Positions 6,692-14,177 of a stretch of DNA of 18,587 bases are shown here, piece after piece. The first letter of the stretch is position 1. Each line of letters opens with the position of its first letter. The notes below the pieces were generated by a model. It ran no database searches. It was not told where the DNA came from and saw only the letters and a program-made list of their open reading frames with translations. The translations under genes and the position numbers were made by a program. Source of the DNA: Anaerococcus sp. (GTDB taxonomy: Bacteria; Bacillota; Clostridia; Tissierellales; Peptoniphilaceae); contig NZ_JAPJPG010000032.1 of assembly GCF_030825785.1 (NCBI RefSeq), forward strand, positions 1 to 18,587, given 5' to 3'.

Positions 6692-9050
6692 ATTCATTGA
6701 AAATTACGTAGAAAACTTACAGAGAATTACCCTAAAATCCTTCGATGAGACAAGCGATAAGGATAGATACAATGCTCTATGCGATTCAATCATAGAATTA
6801 ATCAACGAAGAGTGGAGAGAGTGTAAGAGAAGTACAAGAAACGAGAGAAAGGCCTACTACCTATCTGCAGAATTTCTAATAGGAAGATCTTTGGGAAATA
6901 ACCTAATTAACTTAGGTATCTATGACGAGGTCAAAGAGCTTCTAGATGAGATTGGAATCGACTTTGAAGCCATAGAAAACTACGAGGACGACGCAGCACT
7001 TGGTAATGGAGGTCTCGGAAGACTTGCAGCCTGCTTTATGGATTCTGCCGCAACTCAAGGGATCGATCTTGTAGGCTATGGTGTAAGATATAGGGAAGGA
7101 ATCTTTAAACAAAAAATCGAAGAAGGCTTCCAAGTAGAAAGAGGAGACAGCTGGCTTAAGGATGGAGATGGCTGGTCAATCAGAGTAGACTCTGATGCCA
7201 AAATCGTAAGGTTTAGAGATCAACAAGTAAAGGCTGTTCCATTCGACATGCCTGTAGTAGGTTTCGAAAACGGCAGGGTAAACACCCTAAGACTATGGCA
7301 ATCTGAGCCATTCGAAGAGTTCGACTTCGCTAAGTTTAACAACTACGAATACGACGATGCAGTAGCAGAAAAAAACCGTGCGGAAGATATCACAAGAGTA
7401 CTCTATCCAAATGATATGCAAAGAGCCGGCAAGGTCCTAAGACTTAAACAACAATACTTCTTCTGTTCAGCCTCTATCCAAGATATGGTAGAAAAATACA
7501 AAAGAGACTTCCCAGAAGACCTACAGTTTAAGAACTTCGCCAAATATCATGTTATCCAACTTAACGACACCCATCCAATTATGGCTATTCCTGAACTAAT
7601 CAGAGTCTTGGTAGATGAAAATGGAATATTCTTTGAAGACGCCCTAAAGATTTGTAACAAGGTCTTTGCCTTTACCAACCACACAGTCCTTCAAGAAGCC
7701 CTAGAAAGATGGGATAAGGACATAGTTCTTGAAGTAAACCCAAGATGTCTAGAAATAATCGAAAAAATCAACGAAAAACTAGTTGGTGAATTTAAGGCCA
7801 AAGGCTACTCAGAAGAGCAAATCGACCCATACAGAATTGAAAGATTCGAACAAATCCACATGGCAAATCTTGCAATCTATGTAGGATTTTCCGTAAATGG
7901 AGTGGCAGCTCTTCACACTGAAATCCTAAAGGCTGATACCTTCAAGCACTGGTATAATTTAAGACCTGAAATGTTTAACAACAAGACCAATGGAATAACC
8001 CCAAGAAGATGGCTAGTATATGCTAACAGAGAGCTTTCAAGCTTCATTACAGATAAGCTTGGTACAGACGAGTGGAAGTACAAGCTAGACCTACTTAAGG
8101 AACTCGAAAAATACAAGGATGATGAAAAAGTCTTAGAAGAGCTATGGGATATCAAACAAACAAAGAAAAACCAACTTGCCAAATATATTTTGGACACAGA
8201 GGGAGTTAAAATTGACCCAGAATCAATCTTAGATATCCAAATTAAGAGAATCCACGAATACAAGAGGCAACACCTTAACGTCCTTCACATTATCTATCTC
8301 TACCACAAGCTTAAGAAAAATCCTGACATGGAATTTACTCCAACAACCTTTATCTTCGGAGGAAAAGCGGCCCCAGGATACTTCAGAGCCAAGGGAATGA
8401 TCAAACTTGCTAATGAAGTTGCAAGAGTAGTAAACGCAGATCCTGACGTAAATGACAAGATCAAGGTAGTATTTGTAGAAAACTACAGGGTAAGCTACGC
8501 AGAAAAACTCTTCCCAGCAGCAGATATCTCAGAGCAAATTTCAACAGCAGGTAAGGAAGCAAGTGGTACAGGAAACATGAAATTCATGCTAAACGGAGCC
8601 CTAACACTAGGAACACTTGATGGAGCAAATATAGAAATCTTCGACCACGCTGGAGAAGAAAACAACTTCAGATTCGGTGCTACAGTAGAAGAGCTAAACG
8701 AAATAATGGATAGCTACAATCCGGTAGAATACTACTCCAAAGACCCAGACATCAAGGATGTAGTCGATAGCCTCGTAAGTGGAGAATTTAAAGACAATGA
8801 ATCTTACATGTTCCTAGATATCTACAACGAACTAATCAAGCCACAAAATGGCCAAAGAGGAGATAGCTACTTCCTCCTAAAAGACTTCAAGTCTTACGCC
8901 AAGGCTCACGAGAGAGTAAATGAAGCCTACAAGGATAAGATAGACTGGTCAAGAAAGTGCTTGATAAATATCGCAAATGCTGGATTCTTCTCCTCAGATA
9001 GAACAATCCTAGACTATGCAGCTGATATTTGGAAAATAGATCAAGAGTAG
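6669..9050 (+). CDS. glgP: Glycogen/maltodextrin phosphorylase (GT35)
   Basis: PLP-dependent phosphorolysis of alpha-1,4-glucans to glucose-1-phosphate. Landmarks: ALGNGGLGRLAACFMDS near the N-terminus, QLNDTHPIMAIPEL, the IKRIHEYKRQ segment, and EASGTGNMKFMLNGALTLGT with the PLP-binding Lys (residue 638 from this start). I prefer ATG 6669 (793 residues): GGGAG at 6656-6660 is eight bases upstream, whereas ATG 6654 lies within that site and has no site of its own. The difference is five residues. It has no long N-terminal regulatory extension of the eukaryotic type. It overlaps malQ by 23 bases and is followed after four bases by the ZIP gene. With MalQ it makes a complete linear-glucan breakdown pair; branch removal would need a debranching enzyme elsewhere. 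Confidence 0.96.
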   Translation: MDKLKKNKFIENYVENLQRITLKSFDETSDKDRYNALCDSIIELINEEWRECKRSTRNERKAYYLSAEFLIGRSLGNNLINLGIYDEVKELLDEIGIDFEAIENYEDDAALGNGGLGRLAACFMDSAATQGIDLVGYGVRYREGIFKQKIEEGFQVERGDSWLKDGDGWSIRVDSDAKIVRFRDQQVKAVPFDMPVVGFENGRVNTLRLWQSEPFEEFDFAKFNNYEYDDAVAEKNRAEDITRVLYPNDMQRAGKVLRLKQQYFFCSASIQDMVEKYKRDFPEDLQFKNFAKYHVIQLNDTHPIMAIPELIRVLVDENGIFFEDALKICNKVFAFTNHTVLQEALERWDKDIVLEVNPRCLEIIEKINEKLVGEFKAKGYSEEQIDPYRIERFEQIHMANLAIYVGFSVNGVAALHTEILKADTFKHWYNLRPEMFNNKTNGITPRRWLVYANRELSSFITDKLGTDEWKYKLDLLKELEKYKDDEKVLEELWDIKQTKKNQLAKYILDTEGVKIDPESILDIQIKRIHEYKRQHLNVLHIIYLYHKLKKNPDMEFTPTTFIFGGKAAPGYFRAKGMIKLANEVARVVNADPDVNDKIKVVFVENYRVSYAEKLFPAADISEQISTAGKEASGTGNMKFMLNGALTLGTLDGANIEIFDHAGEENNFRFGATVEELNEIMDSYNPVEYYSKDPDIKDVVDSLVSGEFKDNESYMFLDIYNELIKPQNGQRGDSYFLLKDFKSYAKAHERVNEAYKDKIDWSRKCLINIANAGFFSSDRTILDYAADIWKIDQE

Positions 9051-9054
9051 AAAT

Positions 9055-9849
9055 ATGGACGCACAAGCAATATTAGGATTAATGATCCCATTTATAGGCA
9101 CAAGCTTGGGAGCAGCTTGTGTCTATATAATGCGTGATGAATTAAATATAAGAGTACAAAAAGGCCTATCCGGTTTTGCGGCGGGAGTAATGGTTGCAGC
9201 AAGTATCTGGTCCCTCCTAATGCCTGCCATGGATATGGTAGAAGATAAAATGGGAAGAATGGCATGGATGCCAGCTGCTATAGGATTTATAGTAGGAATA
9301 ATATTCTTGCTCTTTCTTGACTCAGTTATCCCTCACCAACATATCGACTCAGACACACCAGAAGGACCTAAAAGCGAAAATCTAAGAAAAACAACCATGA
9401 TGGTTCTAGCCGTAGTAATCCACAACATACCAGAAGGAATGGCAGTAGGGGTAAGCTTTGCTGGAGCAATCTACGGCCACGGCACAGTAACCATGGCGGC
9501 AGCTTTGGTACTAGCCTTAGGGATCGCAATCCAAAACTTCCCAGAAGGTGCAATCATATCCATGCCTCTAAGAGCGGTTGGAGTAAACAAACATAAGTCC
9601 TTCATCTACGGTATTCTTTCAGGAGCAGTGGAACCAGTGGCAGCAGTACTAACAATCCTCCTATCAGGAATAATGGTTCCAATCCTTCCATATCTCTTAA
9701 GCTTTGCAGCAGGAGCAATGTTCTACGTAGTAGTCGAAGAGCTAATCCCGGAAGCCACAGGAGAAGGAGAAGACCACACAAACATAGGAACCATAGGCTT
9801 TGCAGCAGGCTTTATAGTGATGATGGTCCTAGATGTGATGCTTGGATAG
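9055..9849 (+). CDS. ZIP-family divalent metal transporter
   Basis: Integral membrane protein of the ZIP (ZupT/GufA-like) family, expected to import zinc or other divalent metals. It has 264 residues with about eight hydrophobic segments. The two metal-site motifs are present: HNIPEG in the fourth segment and QNFPEG in the fifth (in many relatives the second motif starts with His, so Gln here may shift metal preference). A short loop DSVIPHQHIDSD between segments 3 and 4 supplies extra His ligands. The ATG lies four bases after the glgP stop; only a weak AAGAG precedes it, so translation is probably coupled. Last gene of the operon, with a strong terminator 31 bases downstream. Why a metal transporter sits with glycogen genes is not clear from the sequence. 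Confidence 0.9.
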   Translation: MDAQAILGLMIPFIGTSLGAACVYIMRDELNIRVQKGLSGFAAGVMVAASIWSLLMPAMDMVEDKMGRMAWMPAAIGFIVGIIFLLFLDSVIPHQHIDSDTPEGPKSENLRKTTMMVLAVVIHNIPEGMAVGVSFAGAIYGHGTVTMAAALVLALGIAIQNFPEGAIISMPLRAVGVNKHKSFIYGILSGAVEPVAAVLTILLSGIMVPILPYLLSFAAGAMFYVVVEELIPEATGEGEDHTNIGTIGFAAGFIVMMVLDVMLG

Positions 9850-9879
9850 GTAAATTTAATAAATAAAATATGATTGATC

Positions 9880-9922
9880 AAAAAATCCTTAAACTCTGAC
9901 CTAAAGAGCTTGGGGATTTTTT
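9880..9922 (+). terminator. Rho-independent terminator of the glycogen operon
   Basis: Left arm 9880-9897 and right arm 9905-9922 pair over 18 positions with one A/C mismatch and two G-U pairs, around a 7-base loop. The right arm ends in six T (9917-9922). Confidence 0.85.
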
Positions 9923-10049
9923 CCTATTAAGAATATCCCCGTCCCTTGTAAGAGAAAAGGGTAGCTTAAGCCAGTCCCTTTCTTATGTTAGTGAGTAGTC
10001 GAGGAATTTCAATTCCGCCTCCTCGACAGAGCTTCCACGGGGAAGCGAC

Positions 10050-10161
10050 GAGAGGTCTACAGAACTATGGGACGTGTTTGGCTTGAGTTTTCTTATTTAT
10101 GTATTTTCGTGAATAGATCAATCTTCATAATCTAGGTGTCATCAAAGGCTTAAGATCTCTC
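10050..10161 (-). repeat. Alpha element copy 3 (112 bp)
   Basis: Begins GAGAGGTCTACAG and ends CTTAAGATCTCTC on the plus strand, the most diverged of the five copies (CTTAAG instead of CTGTAG). Orientation is opposite to the copies at 1886 and 2411. Confidence 0.8.
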
Positions 10162-10323
10162 ACATTGTCCTCTCATAGCTGGACGGGCTTGCCTTCGACG
10201 CTAGCTTGCGGATTCGGTAACAAGCCTATCCGGCTATTGGAGGACCTCATACTCGCAAAGCCTTGATTAAGGAGTTTCATCAGTTAGTTAAACTCACTGT
10301 GACAACTCCAGTAGACATGGCGT
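10162..10323 (-). other. Gamma module copy 2
   Basis: On the minus strand it shares with 2187-2410 the left part (GTCACAGTGAGTTTAAC, then AACTGATGAAACT) and the right part (CCGCAAGCTAGCGTCGAA to GCTATGAGAGGACAATG). The middle differs and is shorter. GGCTTG at 10186-10191 can pair with CAAGCC at 10221-10226, echoing the closing stem of the first copy. Confidence 0.55.
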
Positions 10324-10518
10324 AGTTTTTGTTTAGCTTATTCTCAAAGTATAAGCAATTATTTTACGATATAGTTAATCATGAGACTTCTCCACTCACT
10401 ACGTTCGGTCGAAGCAAGGGAAAAAGAGAGAAAACTTCGTTTTCTTACCTCCCTTATGTCGAGCGTAGTCGAGACATCTCTTGGGTAAATTCATTACTCT
10501 CCAGCTCGAACTTTACAT

Positions 10519-10631
10519 GAGAGGTCTACAGAACTTCGGGACATCTTTGGTTTGAGTTTTTGTTACATATGTAATTTCGTAAATAGCTTAAACATAATAA
10601 TCCACATGTCATCACAGCCTGTAGATCTCTC
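10519..10631 (-). repeat. Alpha element copy 4 (113 bp)
   Basis: Ends GAGAGGTCTACAG and CTGTAGATCTCTC are inverted with one mismatch. Preceded on the minus strand by ATGAACGAATA-like linker sequence and flanked by beta modules on both sides. Confidence 0.85.
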
Positions 10632-10777
10632 ATATTCGTTCGCGATGGTGAAGTTGTTGCCGAGTTTTATCTCAAAGTAAATAATTATCTGCATCTTAAG
10701 AATAATGCGTGAGACCTCTCCGCTTCGGTCGAGGTAAGGGAAGGAGAGAAAACTTCGTTTTCTTACCTCCCTCATGT

Positions 10778-10840
10778 CTAATAATCCTGAACACAATGAA
10801 CGTTATTGGATGCGATAAAGTTTCGATAGGCACTTCCCTT
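10778..10840 (+). repeat. Epsilon unit copy 1 (about 60 bp)
   Basis: Carries ATTGGATGCGATAAAGTT after a CAATGAAC core and ends TTCCCTT, just before a half beta (ATGTCGAGCGTAGTCGAGAC). Two related units lie at 11221-11283 and 11285-11350. It interrupts a beta module. Confidence 0.65.
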
Positions 10841-10928
10841 ATGTCGAGCGTAGTCGAGACATCTCATAAGATAATTATTTCAGTACATCAGTTTCGCCAC
10901 CTCGACAGAGCTTCCACAGGGAAGCGAC

Positions 10929-11041
10929 GAGAGGTCTACAGAACTTCGGGACATGTTTGGTTTGAGCTTTTGTAATCTATTTATTCTCGTAAATAAGTTA
11001 ATCCTTCTGATCTACATGTCATCACAGACTGTAGATCTCTC
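10929..11041 (-). repeat. Alpha element copy 5 (113 bp)
   Basis: Ends GAGAGGTCTACAG and CTGTAGATCTCTC with inner GGGACATG and CATGTC. Followed on the plus strand by ACATTCGTTCGAGATGG, the same boundary sequence as at 1869-1885 in reverse complement. Confidence 0.85.
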
Positions 11042-11220
11042 ACATTCGTTCGAGATGGAGTAGTTGATGTTTAGCATATTCTCAAATATAGTCAATTATT
11101 CTTTGATATAGTTAATGTATGAGGCTTCTCCACTCACTTCGTTCGGTCGAAGTAAGGGAACTGTGAAAACAGATTTCTCAAGTCCTATCCGAGTCGTTCA
11201 ATTTATCATACTCCTTATCT

Positions 11221-11350
11221 TTAATGGTACTGGCCATAATGAACATTATTGGATGCGATAAAGTTAATATACGCATTCCCCTTTTCTCTAATAGTTCTGG
11301 CCATAATGAACACTAATATTCACGATATAGACTTGGTGTATATTTCCCTT
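11221..11350 (+). repeat. Epsilon units 2 and 3 in tandem
   Basis: Two direct copies (11221-11283 and 11285-11350) share CTGGCCATAATGAACA and a T-rich ...CCCTT end. The first also matches copy 1 over ATTGGATGCGATAAAGTT; the second has diverged there. Confidence 0.65.
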
Positions 11351-11471
11351 ATCTCGAGCGTAGCGTAGTCGAGAGATCTAACCTTTATTTTTTTCATAAC
11401 TTCTCAAGGCCGTTTTGGGTATAAATAAACTATACTTACATAAAAATTTTTATGAATAGAAAGGAAAAGTT

Positions 11472-12293
11472 ATGGCTGATGCTTTATTGCTTACATTAGA
11501 TGAGAATTATATACCACAGATGAAAGTCCTTATGACTTCTATTTACATAAACAATCCAGGAAGAGTCTTCGATGTCTATCTTCTGCACTCTAGGATAGGA
11601 GAAGAGAAGCTTAAGAGTTTAGGGGAGGACCTAAAGAAATTCTCCTACAAGTTTTATCCCATAAGGGCGACTGATGATCTTTTCTCTACTGCAAGAGTTA
11701 CTGACCGCTATCCAAAGGAGATGTATTATAGGCTCCTTGCGGGTAAGTTTCTGCCGGAAGATTTGGATAAGATCCTATATCTTGACCCCGATATGTTAGT
11801 TATCAATCCCTTGGACGATCTTCTTAGGACTGATATCTCAGATAACATTTATGCTGCGGCAAGTCATACAGGAAAGACCGATATGGCCAACAATGTCAAC
11901 AGGATTCGCCTAGGAACTGACACTGATTATTATAATTCTGGCCTTCTCTTGATTAATCTCAAAAGAGCGAGAGAGGAGATTGACCCTGATGAGATTTTCT
12001 CCTTTGTTGAGGATAATTACATGAATCTTCTCCTCCCAGACCAAGACATCCTTAATGCTATGTACGGGGATAGGATTTATCCTTTAGATGATTTGATATA
12101 TAATTATGATGCAAGAAACTATTCTTCTTATCTCCTTCGCAGCAAAAAGCAAGCTGACCTAGCTTGGCTAATGGATCATACCGTAGTTCTTCACTTCTGC
12201 GGCAGGGATAAGCCTTGGAAGAAAAACCACAGGAACAAATTCACCAGCCTTTACAAGCACTATATGAGTCTTACGAAAAGGTATCTGGCTTAG
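11472..12293 (+). CDS. Family 8 glycosyltransferase
   Basis: Retaining glycosyltransferase of the GT8 family, which transfers a sugar (often galactose or glucose) from a UDP-sugar; the acceptor may be a lipid, protein or surface glycan. At 273 residues it is a single GT-A domain. Features: N-terminal LLTLDENYIPQMKVLMTSI strand-helix that opens the nucleotide-sugar fold, KILYLDPDMLV with the metal-binding DxD (about residues 98-100), DYYNSGLLLINL, LLPDQDILN, and HFCGRDKPWK near the C-terminus with the third metal-ligand His. There is no signal peptide or membrane anchor, so it acts in the cytoplasm or at the membrane inner face. AAAGGAAAAG precedes the ATG. It stands alone between repeat cluster B and the convergent ABC operon. 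GT8 is clear; donor and acceptor cannot be read from sequence. Confidence 0.9.
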   Translation: MADALLLTLDENYIPQMKVLMTSIYINNPGRVFDVYLLHSRIGEEKLKSLGEDLKKFSYKFYPIRATDDLFSTARVTDRYPKEMYYRLLAGKFLPEDLDKILYLDPDMLVINPLDDLLRTDISDNIYAAASHTGKTDMANNVNRIRLGTDTDYYNSGLLLINLKRAREEIDPDEIFSFVEDNYMNLLLPDQDILNAMYGDRIYPLDDLIYNYDARNYSSYLLRSKKQADLAWLMDHTVVLHFCGRDKPWKKNHRNKFTSLYKHYMSLTKRYLA

Positions 12294-12326
12294 CTTAGAT
12301 AAGCTAGGATGAAATTTTGGATAAAA

Positions 12327-12367
12327 AATCGTCCCTAGTCATTAGGATTTCTAATGAGGGGACGATT
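12327..12367. terminator. Shared terminator between convergent genes
   Basis: Arms 12327-12345 and 12351-12367 pair over about 17 bp (a two-base bulge in the left arm) with a 5-base loop. On the minus strand the stem is followed by six T, so it ends the ABC exporter operon. On the plus strand the tail is CTTTATTT, so it probably also stops the glycosyltransferase transcript. Confidence 0.85.
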
Positions 12368-12383
12368 CTTTATTTGAAAGTTT

Positions 12384-14177
12384 TTATTCTCTTTCAAACT
12401 GAGCTTGGTAAAGATCTGCGTAGAAGCCACCTTTTTCTAGTAGGTCTCCGTGCTTGCCTTTTTCTACTATATCGCCGTCTTTCATAACGAGGATTAGGTC
12501 GGCGTTTTTGATTGTTGAAAGTCTGTGGGCTATGACAAAGGATGTTCTTCCCTTGGCGAGCTTGTCCATGGCGTCTTGGACTATAATCTCTGTCCTAGTA
12601 TCGACAGAACTTGTAGCCTCATCAAGTATTAGGATAGGGGCCTTGCTTATCATGGCACGGGCTATGGTTAGTAGCTGAAGCTGACCTTGAGATAGGGTTT
12701 GTTTGTCGTTAAGGATTGTATCATAGCCATCTTCTAGGGTTCTTATGAAGTGGTCGAGATTTACTTTCTTACATACTTCTATGACTTCGCTATCATCGAT
12801 ATCTTCCTGTCCGAAGGTAATATTTTCCTTGATACTTCCTTCAAAGACCCAGGAGTCCTGGAGGACCATACAGAACTGGTCCCTGAGATTAACTCTAGTG
12901 ATATCTCTCGTATCGATTCCGTCTAGGAGGATTCTTCCGCTGTTTATCTCGTAGAATCTCATCAAGAGGTTGACTATGGTAGTCTTACCAGCTCCAGTAG
13001 GGCCAACTATGGCAATTTTCTCTCCTGGATTTACCTTGACACTGAAGTCTTTGATTATAGTTTGATCAATTCTATAGCCGAACTTAACATTTTGAAACTC
13101 GACTTGGCCCTTGGCCTTATCTAGGTAGATTTTGCCCTCTTCTTTTTCTTCTTCCTTTTCATTTAGGAATTCGAATACTCTTTCTCCTGCTGCGGCAGCC
13201 CTTTGGAGGGTATTGAAGCCTTGGGCGATTTGGGAGAGAGGTTGGGTGAAAAGTCTTACATAAATCATAAAGGCAACTATGACGCCGAAGGAAATCTTAC
13301 CTTCTATGGCAAGGGCGCCTCCTACTATACAAACACAAACATAGGAGAAGTTTCCTGAAAATTGCATGATTGGCATCATAAGGCCTGATAGGAATTGACT
13401 CTTCCAGGCACTTGTATAAAGCTTTTCGTTGGTTACTTCAAACTCTTCTATAACCCTAGAGCCCGCATTGTAGGCCTTTACTACGTCGTGTCCTGTGTAG
13501 ACTTCTTCGATTTGTCCGTTTATTGCTCCTAGGTTTTTTTGTTGGTCCTTAAAGTAGGTCTGGGACTTTTTCATAATTATTGCCATCAAGATGAAGCCTA
13601 GGACAGAGCTTAGGATTGTGGTAAGGGTAAGGGCAGGAGAATTTATTATCATCATTACGAGAGATCCTACAAGCATGATTATGCTCGTAAGAAGGTTTCC
13701 TACAGCTTGATTTAAGCTTTGGCTTATGGTATCGACGTCATTTGTAACACGTGATAGGATATCGCCAATACTTGTCGTATCGAAGTAGGAAAAGGGAAGT
13801 TTGTTTATCTTCTGTGAGATTTTCTCCCTAAAGCTCTTCGATATATTTTGTGTCACATCTGCCATAATAAAGGATTGGACTGTGTTTAGGATGAGAGAGG
13901 TCAAGTAGAAGATTAGAAGAGTTAGGGATATACTCTTTACAGCTTCCATATCAATTGCCTTAACTATGGGCTTGCCTTCTACCATTTGAGGAAGCCCCGC
14001 ACTTATCTCGTTTGTGATAAGCTTAAGCTTGTCAGGACCTATGATTTGTAGGATGGTCGCTACAATTGATGCTATAAGAGAGATTACTATCAAAGGCACA
14101 TAAGGTTTGAGATAGACCATCAGCTCTTTCATTGTTTTTTTGAAATTTTTATTTTTTTGTAAATCTTTCTTAGCCAT
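12384..14177 (-). CDS. ABC exporter half-transporter, consensus-ATPase subunit of a heterodimer
   Basis: Membrane/ATPase fusion of the multidrug-type ABC exporter family (LmrCD/BmrCD/TM287-288-like), 597 residues. An N-terminal transmembrane domain (roughly residues 30-325, six segments) is followed by a nucleotide-binding domain. Seen in the NBD: Walker A GPTGAGKTT, Q-loop VLQDSW, signature LSQGQ (degenerate; consensus LSGGQ), Walker B ILILDEATS with the catalytic Glu, and H-loop IAHRLST. Its own ATP site therefore has the catalytic residues, but it lends a degenerate signature to the partner's site. ATG at 14177 has AGGAGG six bases upstream and overlaps the partner gene's stop by eight bases, so the two are coupled. 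Substrate unknown; drugs, peptides or lipids are all possible. Confidence 0.92.
   Translation of the reverse strand: MAKKDLQKNKNFKKTMKELMVYLKPYVPLIVISLIASIVATILQIIGPDKLKLITNEISAGLPQMVEGKPIVKAIDMEAVKSISLTLLIFYLTSLILNTVQSFIMADVTQNISKSFREKISQKINKLPFSYFDTTSIGDILSRVTNDVDTISQSLNQAVGNLLTSIIMLVGSLVMMIINSPALTLTTILSSVLGFILMAIIMKKSQTYFKDQQKNLGAINGQIEEVYTGHDVVKAYNAGSRVIEEFEVTNEKLYTSAWKSQFLSGLMMPIMQFSGNFSYVCVCIVGGALAIEGKISFGVIVAFMIYVRLFTQPLSQIAQGFNTLQRAAAAGERVFEFLNEKEEEKEEGKIYLDKAKGQVEFQNVKFGYRIDQTIIKDFSVKVNPGEKIAIVGPTGAGKTTIVNLLMRFYEINSGRILLDGIDTRDITRVNLRDQFCMVLQDSWVFEGSIKENITFGQEDIDDSEVIEVCKKVNLDHFIRTLEDGYDTILNDKQTLSQGQLQLLTIARAMISKAPILILDEATSSVDTRTEIIVQDAMDKLAKGRTSFVIAHRLSTIKNADLILVMKDGDIVEKGKHGDLLEKGGFYADLYQAQFERE

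Larger units (their letters stand above)
10017..11382 (-). repeat. Composite intergenic repeat cluster B (gene-free region 9923-11471)
   Basis: About 1.5 kb without a credible gene between the ZIP gene's terminator and the glycosyltransferase. It holds the modules of cluster A in reverse complement. Read on the minus strand: beta (11380 to 11120, broken by epsilon units), linker, alpha (11041-10929), delta; then beta (10869-10711), alpha (10631-10519); then beta (10481-10383), linker, gamma (10323-10162), alpha (10161-10050) and delta ending with the CGACAGAGCTTCCAC sequence (10022-10036). The final block matches 1869-2556 module for module. Open frames at 10329-10520, 10709-10975 and 10563-10796 simply read through repeats. 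Confidence 0.85.

Noticed and set aside
10329..10975. Open frames at 10329-10520, 10563-10796 and 10709-10975 in repeat cluster B
   Set aside because: They read through alpha, beta and linker modules on both strands, overlap one another, lack ribosome sites and have no coding-like residue pattern.
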